Assembly: GCA_018825385.1 (NCBI GenBank)
Contig: JAHJEX010000054.1
Location: 1 to 39,872, forward strand
Source: Patescibacteria group bacterium
Lineage (GTDB): Bacteria > Patescibacteriota > Patescibacteriia > UM-FILTER-42-10
Reading direction: 5' to 3'
Length of the DNA: 39,872 bases
In this document: positions 1 through 9,975 of the stretch, piece after piece
How the letters are laid out: every line of letters starts with the position of its first letter
Position numbering within the stretch: position 1 is the stretch's first letter
Notes under the pieces: model-generated
What the model saw: the letters and a program-made list of their open reading frames with translations, nothing else
Told to the model about the DNA's origin: nothing
Databases searched by the model: none
Position numbers and translations under genes: made by a program

Positions 1-27
1 AATATTTTACTAGACCAAATAATTGTT

Positions 28-942
28 TCATGAATTTTTACTTAATACTATAAATATTTTAGAACCACAATTAGGTAAAAGCTTACTCAGAACTTTATCA
101 ATAAAAGGATTTCCCAGAATTTTTCTCTTGCCTAAATATTTGTATGTTGAATAATCATCAATGCTATAATTATCAAATTGATTTGTTAGATTCATAAATC
201 TATTTTTAGAAAAACCAATTTCCTTATTAACAATACTCCCAGCGGTCGGTGAATGGTAATCAACTAATTTTTGCAATTCACTTGCTGTTAACTCCTTTTT
301 AATTATATCATTTGACAATAATTCTTTATTTACTTTACTGACTAAATTGCCAGATATTTTAGTTGAAGCAATACGTTTATTGTTTTTAACAATTATTTTG
401 TATGAGTAAATAGTATCTAAAAATTTATTAATTAAATAAATTGATTTGCTATTATAGTAAAGATTGTTCGGCTCATGAGCAATAATAATTTTACCATCAA
501 GTTTTAAATAATGATTTAATTTGTTAAATAAAATACTCAAATCAGGAATATGATGTAGTACAGAATTGAGTAATATGAAATCAAATTTATTTTTAAATCC
601 GTTGATTTCATATTTACTATCTTTAATTAATACAAAATTACTGTAGTTATGATTAATATTATCTTTTGATATTCTTAACATTTCTGGTGATGGATCGGCT
701 AATGTGATTTTACTATTTGGTGATATATAATCTTGTATAATTGAAGAAACAAAGCCAGTGCCTGCACCAAAATCTAAAATATCATATTTACTGTCAACGA
801 GGTATTTTTTTGCAATACCTTGCCATAATTCTATTTCATCACGAAAAATTTCATCATGTCTTCTATGGTATATAGAAGCTTCATATTTGTGCCAAGTTTT
901 ATTTATTTCAAATACTTTTTCTGGGCTGATTTTCATTGTCAT
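28..942 (-). CDS. class I SAM-dependent methyltransferase
   Basis: ORF; motif I ILDFGAGTGFVSSII, LADPSPEML, FDFILLNSVLHHIPD. Confidence 0.85.
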   Translation of the reverse strand: MTMKISPEKVFEINKTWHKYEASIYHRRHDEIFRDEIELWQGIAKKYLVDSKYDILDFGAGTGFVSSIIQDYISPNSKITLADPSPEMLRISKDNINHNYSNFVLIKDSKYEINGFKNKFDFILLNSVLHHIPDLSILFNKLNHYLKLDGKIIIAHEPNNLYYNSKSIYLINKFLDTIYSYKIIVKNNKRIASTKISGNLVSKVNKELLSNDIIKKELTASELQKLVDYHSPTAGSIVNKEIGFSKNRFMNLTNQFDNYSIDDYSTYKYLGKRKILGNPFIDKVLSKLLPNCGSKIFIVLSKNS

Positions 943-964
943 AATGTTTCTTAAAGGTATACTA

Positions 965-2023
965 CTAACTAGTCTTAAATAAGTTTAAATAATTATCAAT
1001 AAAATAATCTAGATTGAATTGCTTTGCTGCTTCAAAACTTTTCTTTGACATCTCAAATACCTTACGCTCATTTTTAATGAGATTCGTTACCTCTTTTGCC
1101 ATTAGATCAAATCTACCATCGTCTACGAGAATTCCATTTGATAAATTAACTACTTCCTTTGTGGCAGAATTATTATATGCAATAATTGGCAAACCGCTTG
1201 CCATTGCTTCTACTGTTGTAATACCAAACATTTCGTGAGTTGAAGTTGTTGCATAAATTCTTGATTCTGATAGTAATTGGATCTTTTTTTCTTCAGAAAC
1301 TTTCCCATGAAAAGTAATGCAATTCTTTAAAGATAAATCCGACACCATTTTTATGATCTGATCATAATATCCTTGTCGCATAGTTTCATAACTCCCAATT
1401 ATATCAAGGTGAATTTTGGGATTTATTTTATGTACTAAGTTAAACATTTTAATAAGATCAGAATAGTTTTTACGGGAGCAAATTCTACCAATTGTCAATA
1501 TATTATACCTTTCAAAATTACTTATAGAGTATTGATTAATTTTGACAGGGTTATAAATTACGTTAATACTATCTAAATATTTGCCGCCTAATGAAACACT
1601 TTTAGCATAGTTGGATACTGCTACCAAATTATCGTAGAGCCATACAACTACAAACGTTATTCTATTTACTATCCAATTTGAATATTCAGAAACACTGCCA
1701 CAAAAAATTAGATTAGTAATAATTTTTCTTTTCAGCAATTTAATTAAAAAAGTTAGATAGAAATAATTTTTATATGGCTCAAAAACACATAATACATCAA
1801 TTTTAAATTTATAAAGAACTTTTAAAATATTATTTGCGTTTAAATAGTAAACGTGCATCCCGTCTTCGAAAGAGTAATTTAATATTTTGTAGTCCGAATG
1901 ATCAGCTAGAACGTAAATATTACACTTCTCGTCTTTTTGAATTAAGCCACTACCAAGATTTCTCATTATTTCTTGAATGCCACCCTGAATTTTACTGTAT
2001 TTATAAACGAATAAATAATTCAT
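965..2023 (-). CDS. glycosyltransferase family 4 (GT-B)
   Basis: ORF; ILTIGRICSRKNYSDLI and STHEMFGITTVEAMASGLPIIAYN donor-site motif. Confidence 0.88.
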   Translation of the reverse strand: MNYLFVYKYSKIQGGIQEIMRNLGSGLIQKDEKCNIYVLADHSDYKILNYSFEDGMHVYYLNANNILKVLYKFKIDVLCVFEPYKNYFYLTFLIKLLKRKIITNLIFCGSVSEYSNWIVNRITFVVVWLYDNLVAVSNYAKSVSLGGKYLDSINVIYNPVKINQYSISNFERYNILTIGRICSRKNYSDLIKMFNLVHKINPKIHLDIIGSYETMRQGYYDQIIKMVSDLSLKNCITFHGKVSEEKKIQLLSESRIYATTSTHEMFGITTVEAMASGLPIIAYNNSATKEVVNLSNGILVDDGRFDLMAKEVTNLIKNERKVFEMSKKSFEAAKQFNLDYFIDNYLNLFKTS

Positions 2024-2135
2024 ATCTTGTTATTAAAGGAATGTATTCTACGTTCTAGTCATTTTTGAACGTGGAATATTAAACCACGATCATGAAAACT
2101 ACGAATCCATTTCTGTCGTCAAAAATTCGTTTCAT

Positions 2136-2798
2136 TCATTTATTTGCAACAATATAGTAGCCACTATGGTATTTCATTAGTCGTTTATTTTTTTTGACCC
2201 ATTTACTATTATCAAGTTTTACAGCTAGATCCATTAATGGGTAGAATAAGTAAAAGAAATGTTTGATAGGGAATGGTAATAGTTTTATCAACTCCTTTTT
2301 CATATCCATTAGAACAGTAAAATATCTACCCATTATCACAATTTTACTAATCTGAAAGCCCACTTTTACTAATTCGTTTTTCCATTTATCTTCAGTCCAC
2401 CTTTGAAAATCATTAGGGTCGGCATGGACAGGGTACAAGAAAGGTACACATATTATTATTGTACCGCCGTTTTTTAGAACCCTATAACATTCTTTCAATC
2501 CATCTTCTATCCTTTTAACGTGTTCAAAAAGCTCAATAGCATTTATTACATCAACACTTTCTGATTTGATTGTATCCATATGGGATACATCTAATACCAA
2601 ATCTGGTTTATGCTTCTTATTGATGTCAGTATAAATCCATTTCTTAACTTTCCCCATCGGCTCTTTAAATTGGCCTCGTTTCCGACCACCAATATCTAAA
2701 ACAAATCCATTATAGAAATGAATATTCTCTTTTAAAATTCGATCAATACTCTTCCTTCTATATGTGGCCCAAAAATAATAATTTACATTTTTTAGCAT
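2136..2798 (-). CDS. class I SAM-dependent methyltransferase
   Basis: ORF; FVLDIGGRKRG, DVINAIELFEHVKRIEDGLKECYRVLKNGG (Methyltransf_11-like). Confidence 0.8.
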   Translation of the reverse strand: MLKNVNYYFWATYRRKSIDRILKENIHFYNGFVLDIGGRKRGQFKEPMGKVKKWIYTDINKKHKPDLVLDVSHMDTIKSESVDVINAIELFEHVKRIEDGLKECYRVLKNGGTIIICVPFLYPVHADPNDFQRWTEDKWKNELVKVGFQISKIVIMGRYFTVLMDMKKELIKLLPFPIKHFFYLFYPLMDLAVKLDNSKWVKKNKRLMKYHSGYYIVANK

Positions 2799-2933
2799 TT
2801 ATATTTTGCAATGATAAACAACATGATATATTTGATTGCTATTTTTTTATTAAACTGTATTCTCCAATAGATTATAGGCTAGATAAATGATTTAATCAAA
2901 TTGGTATAATGGTTTAATTGAATACATAATAAA

Positions 2934-4013
2934 TTAAGTTATAAATTCTTTAAAACCTAATTTCTGGTTTACTTCTAAAATTTGAGTAATTATGGATATG
3001 CCCCATAAGAACATTACTGTGCCATGAATATCTGGTTCATTCTGACCACGCGAAATCTTTGCGTCGTAGTATGTTGTGTTTGCCTGACCTTGATTAAAGG
3101 AAAACCCGCCTAATTTCGGATAATAATATTTGTGATAAATTTTTAGGCGGTCATAAGCGAATTCTTTAATTTTTGATGATTTATACTCACTACTTATCTG
3201 ATTGCAGTATTTTAGAACATAAACAATATTGAAATTATCGCAGGCTTGTTCATTATGTTTCGCTGCTAGGCATAAGTCAATTAATTTATCTGGGTATTGA
3301 AAATTCAATTTATTAACAACTTTCAAACCTGTGATTACTTTCATTGCACCATTTATTTTTTGTTGCAAACTTGGTTCGTTTTTGTACCATGAACCACTTT
3401 TTGGATCTTGAAGTTTATTAACCCAATCTACTGAGTAATTAATTAACTCAGATTTATTATTTACATTACTATTTTGCAAAAAGAACATCAAATGCGAAAA
3501 ATGACTTCCTGCTCCCCAGGGTTTTTCCCAGTCAAGATTAATTAAATAAGTTTCAACTCTCTCTTTCGTTTTTGGAAATTCTAGATAAGGAATTTCAGGC
3601 CCTTCTTCTAAAAGGTTCAAGGCAGAAATTGCTTGTCTTGTTTCAGCTCTAATTGTTGATTTATGAAAAAAATTGCTATAGTCTAAATTTCTCAATCCTA
3701 CCAATTTATCTCTCAAAAATGTTTTTCTTTTTACTAATGGGTCATATAAGGATCCATCTTTCTGTTGAAAGCTCTTAATAAAATTTGCCATTGCTTTCCT
3801 TTCTTTGACTGGCAATTTATCTAACAAATCTAATGAATAATAAATCTTAGTCGCAAAAACAGTATTACCCAATCCCCATTTAATATTATCGTCATATAAA
3901 TCTCCCGACAAAGAATAATGAAAAAAACCAGGTACGTTGTCAACTTTCAATTTATCCAAGAATAATGGAACATCCTGTTTCAAATTTTCTATCCATTCTA
4001 TTTGCTTATTCAT
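2934..4013 (-). CDS. uncharacterised alpha/alpha-toroid-like protein (prenyltransferase/terpene-cyclase-repeat or glycan-enzyme-like fold)
   Basis: ORF; repeating helical segments with FIKSFQQKDGSLYDP, WVNKLQDPKSGSWY, YYPKLGGFSFNQG reminiscent of toroid repeats; function unknown. Confidence 0.5.
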   Translation of the reverse strand: MNKQIEWIENLKQDVPLFLDKLKVDNVPGFFHYSLSGDLYDDNIKWGLGNTVFATKIYYSLDLLDKLPVKERKAMANFIKSFQQKDGSLYDPLVKRKTFLRDKLVGLRNLDYSNFFHKSTIRAETRQAISALNLLEEGPEIPYLEFPKTKERVETYLINLDWEKPWGAGSHFSHLMFFLQNSNVNNKSELINYSVDWVNKLQDPKSGSWYKNEPSLQQKINGAMKVITGLKVVNKLNFQYPDKLIDLCLAAKHNEQACDNFNIVYVLKYCNQISSEYKSSKIKEFAYDRLKIYHKYYYPKLGGFSFNQGQANTTYYDAKISRGQNEPDIHGTVMFLWGISIITQILEVNQKLGFKEFIT

Positions 4014-4022
4014 ATAAGAAGT

Positions 4023-5048
4023 CTATTTAAGTTTACTTTTAATGTTCCAAAAATTTGTCATAAGCAATAGATGATACAGATGGAATATATTTGGCATTTT
4101 TTGCTTATACATACCATTTCTAGATTCTTCGAATATTTTATGAGCAAATCTATAATAATTTTCTCCAACTGCTTTAATTTTAGGCAAATCAATTTCATTT
4201 TGGTATTTCAGGTAATTATTTGTAATCATATCGATTTTATTAATAACATCAGCTTTACTTTCAAAAATTTCTCCTGCTTTATTTATTATTTCTCTGTGCC
4301 CGCCATCATTTAGTGTTACAGCTGGGAGACCACATGATAATGCCTCAATTAGTGAGTTGGAACAGGGATCTACTTGACTTGCTGTTATGAATATATCATG
4401 ATTTTTTAAAATCCCAGCAATCTTTATACTGTCCATGGGTTTTAACCATTTAATATTCTTAAATTTTACTGGAGAATTACCAATAAAAGTCATTTCATAC
4501 TTTGAAAAATCTAAGCTATTATCTAAATATTTGTAGATTTCGAAACCTTTTCGCCAGTTAGCTGACCAACTTGTGGCTATTAGTTTTATTTTTCTTTGTT
4601 TACTAAATTTGGCCTTACTATCATTATTGAAAATATGTGGATCAGAAGCATTGATAATAGTAGTTTCGAAATTATTTTTTTTAATACCTAGTTGGTTGTT
4701 GGCCGTCTTACACCAGTTAGACTGAAATATTGTGCCATCGGAAAATTGATCGTTAAAGTTATATATTATTTTGTCCACCTCATAATCTTTATTTCTTATT
4801 TTAGAAATTGGTCCATCAACACGATGAATTATTATCTTACCTGCTTTTTTTAGATTATAGATTTGTTTAAAACGGAATTCTTCTCTGAAAGGAAAACTGT
4901 TAAATAATATTACATCAGCTTTTGTGGGGTCTTCCGAATATGCGTTCATAGATAAAAATTGCTGACGCAAAATTTTTAAAAATTGGTTGCCACCACCAAA
5001 GGGACCAGTTTTAAGTTTATATAGTATGTGAATTTTAATTTTATTCAT
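4023..5048 (-). CDS. glycosyltransferase family 4
   Basis: ORF; KAGKIIIHRVDGP, LIATSWSANWRKGFEIYKYLD, VDPCSNSLIEALSCGLPAVTLNDGGH. Confidence 0.82.
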   Translation of the reverse strand: MNKIKIHILYKLKTGPFGGGNQFLKILRQQFLSMNAYSEDPTKADVILFNSFPFREEFRFKQIYNLKKAGKIIIHRVDGPISKIRNKDYEVDKIIYNFNDQFSDGTIFQSNWCKTANNQLGIKKNNFETTIINASDPHIFNNDSKAKFSKQRKIKLIATSWSANWRKGFEIYKYLDNSLDFSKYEMTFIGNSPVKFKNIKWLKPMDSIKIAGILKNHDIFITASQVDPCSNSLIEALSCGLPAVTLNDGGHREIINKAGEIFESKADVINKIDMITNNYLKYQNEIDLPKIKAVGENYYRFAHKIFEESRNGMYKQKMPNIFHLYHLLLMTNFWNIKSKLK

Positions 5049-6127
5049 AATTTCTTATATATCTCATCATAATACTTACTGGCAATTAATCTCCAGTCAA
5101 ATTCTTTGACAGACGTTAGGCCATTATTAGTAATTATTTTCCCTATTTTCCTATCTTCAAATATATTGAGAGATTTTGACAATAGGTTAGATATATCATC
5201 TATTTGTGTAAGCATGCCATTTTGCTTATCATTAATGATATCAGGAGCCATACCCACCGTGGTTGATACTATAGGAACACCACAAGCCCATGATTCTAAA
5301 ATTGCTTTAGGTCCACCTTCTTCACGCGAGGTCATCAAGTATAAATCTATAGCATTGTAGTAATCAACAATATCAAGGTAATTCTTAAGATAATCATGTT
5401 TATAGTTTATTTTTGCATCCTCCAACCTTTTTTTTACGTACCCCCGGGCTGGTCCGGTCAGCAATACAAAAATTGGTGATCTTTTTGATAACTTTTCGAC
5501 AACATCACAGAAAATATCAGGACCCTTTACTAATTTGGGTTCAATTCCTTTTCCCCAACCTACGCCGTCTTTTTGAAAGGATCCAATAATAAATTTATCT
5601 AAGGGTAATCCTAATCGTTTCTTTATCCTATTTTTTTCATCTGAACTCATAGGTTTAAAATAATCTAAATCAACACCTAAGGGGATAACAGTGATTTTAT
5701 TTTCAGGGATTCCAAAACCAACTAATTTTCTTTTAGTATTATTGGAAGCAGTATGAAAAATATCGACTACTTTTAATAATTGCGGGATAAATTTAACTTT
5801 CTTGTCATTTTCAATTATATGAAACCAGGTTAAAATTATCTTATTGCTCTTATCAATATTAGCCACATTTTCGTGATCGATTATTGTGTTAATTGATCCA
5901 AAATGGATGATTTTATTTCTCAAACCAAGATAAGTGGTGCTTGTTCTGGATCTGATTAATTCTAATTTATTCAAATTATCGGTGAGCTGCCTTCCGTCCC
6001 AATTGATTGACCACTCTGGTTGCTCGACAACATAAACAAGTTCGTGACGCTTATCAAGTGTATTTCGGGTAATACTTTTTATTTTATTGAGTTTACTGAT
6101 CATATGATTTTTACAGCTACTGCCCAT
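5045..6127 (-). CDS. glycosyltransferase family 4
   Basis: ORF; ITVIPLGVDLDYFKP, LMTSREEGGPKAILESWACGVPIVST; start overlaps the upstream ORF, and Met9 (~6103) is an alternative start. Confidence 0.88.
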   Translation of the reverse strand: MGSSCKNHMISKLNKIKSITRNTLDKRHELVYVVEQPEWSINWDGRQLTDNLNKLELIRSRTSTTYLGLRNKIIHFGSINTIIDHENVANIDKSNKIILTWFHIIENDKKVKFIPQLLKVVDIFHTASNNTKRKLVGFGIPENKITVIPLGVDLDYFKPMSSDEKNRIKKRLGLPLDKFIIGSFQKDGVGWGKGIEPKLVKGPDIFCDVVEKLSKRSPIFVLLTGPARGYVKKRLEDAKINYKHDYLKNYLDIVDYYNAIDLYLMTSREEGGPKAILESWACGVPIVSTTVGMAPDIINDKQNGMLTQIDDISNLLSKSLNIFEDRKIGKIITNNGLTSVKEFDWRLIASKYYDEIYKKL

Positions 6128-6738
6128 ACTTCGCCAAACTGAACGGTTTTAGAGTCAACATTCCAACCTGAGGCATTTAGCTCTTCTTTCAGTGTGTCAG
6201 GAGTATATTCAATGTAATGTGTTTTATCTAGTCGATATTCGAAATTATTCTCTTTTTTATAAATTGTTAACCAGTCTCTATTGATAAGGGGGACTCTTAC
6301 TAAAATAATATCTGAAATTTCATGCAAATCGTACAAAAAAGATTTTCGATCTTCAATATGCTCTAGAACATTTGATAAAACAATTTTACTGAATCTTTGC
6401 TTAAAATCTCGTTTAGTAGCATCTCCGACGATAAAATTCAAATTGTCACGAAAATATTTACTCTTAGCAAATTCTATATTTTTTTGAGAGATATCAATAC
6501 CTACAACACTTTTAGCTTTTTTAGCGATATCATAGGTGTTATTTCCGCTACCGCAACCTAAATCTAATATAATGTCATCGGAAGAAATGTTATCAACAAA
6601 GAATTTATGGTAATTAATTATTCTGTGTTTCGGATGAATTCCATTATTTATTTTTACAGATAATAGGGAGATTTTATCATACGAATAATTATGTAACAGA
6701 ACAAACAGATTAGTTAATAATAAATATATTTTTTTCAT
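6100..6738 (-). CDS. class I SAM-dependent methyltransferase
   Basis: ORF; DIILDLGCGSGNNTYDIAKKAKSVVGIDIS, KIVLSNVLEHIEDR. Confidence 0.85.
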   Translation of the reverse strand: MKKIYLLLTNLFVLLHNYSYDKISLLSVKINNGIHPKHRIINYHKFFVDNISSDDIILDLGCGSGNNTYDIAKKAKSVVGIDISQKNIEFAKSKYFRDNLNFIVGDATKRDFKQRFSKIVLSNVLEHIEDRKSFLYDLHEISDIILVRVPLINRDWLTIYKKENNFEYRLDKTHYIEYTPDTLKEELNASGWNVDSKTVQFGEVWAVAVKII

Positions 6739-6870
6739 TTGTGATTTAAAAAAATTAGTAAAATAGTATGACTACTGAAATATACAAATTATCTATAAAT
6801 AGCACTTACGATAAGTTTATTAAAGAAAGAATTTCTATCACAATATGTTATGATATGTTATGCTGGCAGG

Positions 6871-7983
6871 TTAATGCATTAGTTGCTTATATATCATATT
6901 TTCTTTTTTAACAATGCTTTCAAGATTAAAACTATTTTCTACACTTATCCTAGCCTGTTTACCAATGTCTTCACGGAGTTTTCTGTTCCCCATTAATTCG
7001 ATAATACCGTTTCTAATACTTAAAGTATCAGTATTAATTAGTAAGCCATTTACTTTATTTTTAATTAACTCGTTAGTTCCATTAACGTTTGTACCTAGGC
7101 AAGCCATTCCACAGGCCATTGCTTCAATCAATGTCTTCGGCATCCCCTCATAAAAAGAAGGCAATATGTACATTTTATAATGATTGAGTATATATGGCAA
7201 TTTGGAATTAGGAATATTTCGTATAAAATTTATTTTGACGTTCTTACTTTTTGCAAAATCTGATAATTTTACTCCCAAAACTCCTGAGCCGTAAATATCT
7301 AAAGAATAATCGAGATTTTCCATGGCTTCAATTAAACTGAATAAATTTTTCTGATCGGTAAGTCTGCCAACAAAAACAATATCTTTATCTTTCTCTATAC
7401 CTAAATGTCTAAAAAGGTTCATATCAACAAAATTATGAATCAAACTGACATCTGATTTAATATTATAATTACTAATGATATATTGTTTATCGTGTTTGCT
7501 GGTGACAATACTATGGTCGGCAAATTTATAAGCTAATTTCTCCACTAATCTATATATAAAACGCAAAAACTTTTTATTCTTTAAAAATAATGTCATTGTG
7601 TAGCCTGTTCTGATCAATAATTTACTCTTATAAATTATTTTACTGATAACTGCGCTCCAACTACCTGGCATTTGATTTGTCTTCAAAATGGTACATTCTT
7701 TAATATACCTTTTTTGTAGTAGTGGCAATAGAAAAGAATATAGGAGTGAGCCATATTTTATATTAAAAAAAACCGGTTTTGGTATGATAATAATTCCATT
7801 TTGCAAGTATTTTTCATATTTTTTATCATCAGAGCCATAAGTAAACCAATAAATACTATCAAAGATATTTTTTTTGATAAATTCTTCATATAACAATTTC
7901 TCACGTTCAAGCAAGTCCATTTTTTCCCACCTTTCTACTGATACACCTTTGGTAAAAAATACACCTAATGTTTTATGATCCAT
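6871..7983 (-). CDS. glycosyltransferase family 4
   Basis: ORF; DIVFVGRLTDQKNLFSLIEAM, YILPSFYEGMPKTLIEAMACGMACLGTNVNGTNELI. Confidence 0.9.
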   Translation of the reverse strand: MDHKTLGVFFTKGVSVERWEKMDLLEREKLLYEEFIKKNIFDSIYWFTYGSDDKKYEKYLQNGIIIIPKPVFFNIKYGSLLYSFLLPLLQKRYIKECTILKTNQMPGSWSAVISKIIYKSKLLIRTGYTMTLFLKNKKFLRFIYRLVEKLAYKFADHSIVTSKHDKQYIISNYNIKSDVSLIHNFVDMNLFRHLGIEKDKDIVFVGRLTDQKNLFSLIEAMENLDYSLDIYGSGVLGVKLSDFAKSKNVKINFIRNIPNSKLPYILNHYKMYILPSFYEGMPKTLIEAMACGMACLGTNVNGTNELIKNKVNGLLINTDTLSIRNGIIELMGNRKLREDIGKQARISVENSFNLESIVKKENMIYKQLMH

Positions 7984-8950
7984 TATTTTTGTATCTCAAG
8001 AATCTGTATATATTATATGCATTTGGCATAGTGACAATTAAAGATAATAGCAATTTAGAAAAGTAATTGCCATCATAACTTTTCAAAGAGTCTTTGGCGA
8101 ATGAGTATTGCTGCTTTTGCAAATAAGATAACACATTTAGCTCAATTACTTTATTATTTAATTCTTTTTCGCTTATTTCTAAAAAATCAAGGGTATTGTT
8201 CAAATTCTCAAAAACCAATTTATCATAAGAATCATGATTTAATTTCGTTCTTTCAAAATAGAATTTACTTGCTAGCGATTTATTTAATAATTGCTGTTTT
8301 AAATTTATACTAGATACACTCTTTTCATTCAAAACACGATGATATATTAATGGCTGATTGAGATTATCAATTAGAAGATTCTTGGTTAGTAGATTCAAAT
8401 AGAAATCATAATCTTGGGAAAAGGTAAATTTTTCACGATAAAGCATTCCTTTTATATTTCTAAACAATATTGTTGGATGGATTAGGCAATTTTTTGACTC
8501 CAAAACTCTTTTAATATTATTAGAACCATAAACTAGTTTTACAGTATTTAATTTATTTCCATTCGCGTCAATTTTGATTGCCTCGCTACCCAATAAGAAA
8601 ACATTTAAATTTTCCTCTAAAAAATTATACTGCTTTTCAAATCGATCAGTGAAAGCGATATCATCACAATCCATTCTTGCAATATACTTTCCTTTGGAAC
8701 ATTTTAATCCTATATTCAGCGACTTTGTAAGACCAAGGTTAACTGGGTTATTTATTACAGTAATTCTTTTATCTGATTCAGCAAATCCGTTGATAATTGT
8801 TAATGAATTATCTATTGATCCGTCATTTATAATAATAAATTCAAAATTACTGAATGATTGATCTAAAACTGACTTAATAGCTTCAGTAAGATAATTTTCA
8901 CCATTAAAAGCCGACATGATAACAGATATCGCTGGATTGGACATAGTCAT
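7973..8950 (-). CDS. glycosyltransferase family 2
   Basis: ORF; ISVIMSAFNGENYLTEAIKSVLDQSFSNFEFIIINDGS, ARMDCDD. Confidence 0.92.
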   Translation of the reverse strand: MTMSNPAISVIMSAFNGENYLTEAIKSVLDQSFSNFEFIIINDGSIDNSLTIINGFAESDKRITVINNPVNLGLTKSLNIGLKCSKGKYIARMDCDDIAFTDRFEKQYNFLEENLNVFLLGSEAIKIDANGNKLNTVKLVYGSNNIKRVLESKNCLIHPTILFRNIKGMLYREKFTFSQDYDFYLNLLTKNLLIDNLNQPLIYHRVLNEKSVSSINLKQQLLNKSLASKFYFERTKLNHDSYDKLVFENLNNTLDFLEISEKELNNKVIELNVLSYLQKQQYSFAKDSLKSYDGNYFSKLLLSLIVTMPNAYNIYRFLRYKNNGS

Positions 8951-8951
8951 A

Positions 8952-9962
8952 TCAATTAAAAATTTCTGGTTTTAATTTTAAATACAAATCATCTTTTACC
9001 ACTCTCTTACTTTGAAGCATTGCCCTTTGTTTAAAGCTATTGTTTAATTTTCTTACAAATACGGAAATTGATGCAAAAAACGCGATAGCAATTCTTATTT
9101 CTCGGTATTTAATAGCGTACTTTATTGTTTTTAGAATTTGGAAAGTAACAAAAATCGGGAATCTAAAAATTAGATTAAATTTATTATAATTCTTGATAAT
9201 ACTTCTTGCATGTCCAGAAAATTGATATTTGTAATAATCAAGATAAATTTTACTTTCTCGTGAACGTTCAGAACCTAAATTGTAAACGAAACTTTTCGTG
9301 TAAAGCATATTTTTATAACCAAAAAGATATGCTCTTGGACCAATATCAATGTCATCAAGATGAAAAAGCTGAGATTGATCAAATCCACCAATTTTATCCC
9401 ATACATGTTTATTAAAGAACATAAATGCACCTGTTGGCCCGGCAATTTCTATTGTGTCCTCTGGATAATTTAATATTTTATCAATACTGACAGTCTTTTT
9501 ATGCCAATGTAATCCATATAGTGAAAAGTAAATACCATAATCGTTTGTAACCTTAGAGTTACTATCTAACAATGGTACTTGTATGAAAGCGTATTCATTC
9601 GAATAAATATTCAATAATTTATTTAATAATTGATCGTCTGTAAGTGAAATATCATTATCGATTGATAAAATAAATTCTCCACGAGCATGATCAATGCCAA
9701 TATTCTTTCCTTGAGAAAACCCCAGGTTCTTTTTATTCTTAATCAATTTAATATTATCGTATTTTTCAATGTAATGAATACTTTCGTCAGTTGAGCCATT
9801 GTCTACGATTATCACTTCGTAATTAGAATAATCGATTTTAAATACAGAATCTATAGTTCTTTTTAAATAATCTAGGCCATTAAAGTTTAAGATAATAATA
9901 CTAACTAATGGTTCGAGACCATGATTGCTGGTTTTATCTATTTGTTTTGAAGGCAACTGCAT
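8952..9962 (-). CDS. glycosyltransferase family 2
   Basis: ORF; VSIIILNFNGLDYLKRTIDSVFKIDYSNYEVIIVDNGSTDES, LSIDNDISL. Confidence 0.92.
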   Translation of the reverse strand: MQLPSKQIDKTSNHGLEPLVSIIILNFNGLDYLKRTIDSVFKIDYSNYEVIIVDNGSTDESIHYIEKYDNIKLIKNKKNLGFSQGKNIGIDHARGEFILSIDNDISLTDDQLLNKLLNIYSNEYAFIQVPLLDSNSKVTNDYGIYFSLYGLHWHKKTVSIDKILNYPEDTIEIAGPTGAFMFFNKHVWDKIGGFDQSQLFHLDDIDIGPRAYLFGYKNMLYTKSFVYNLGSERSRESKIYLDYYKYQFSGHARSIIKNYNKFNLIFRFPIFVTFQILKTIKYAIKYREIRIAIAFFASISVFVRKLNNSFKQRAMLQSKRVVKDDLYLKLKPEIFN

Positions 9963-9975
9963 CTGTATTAGTAAA

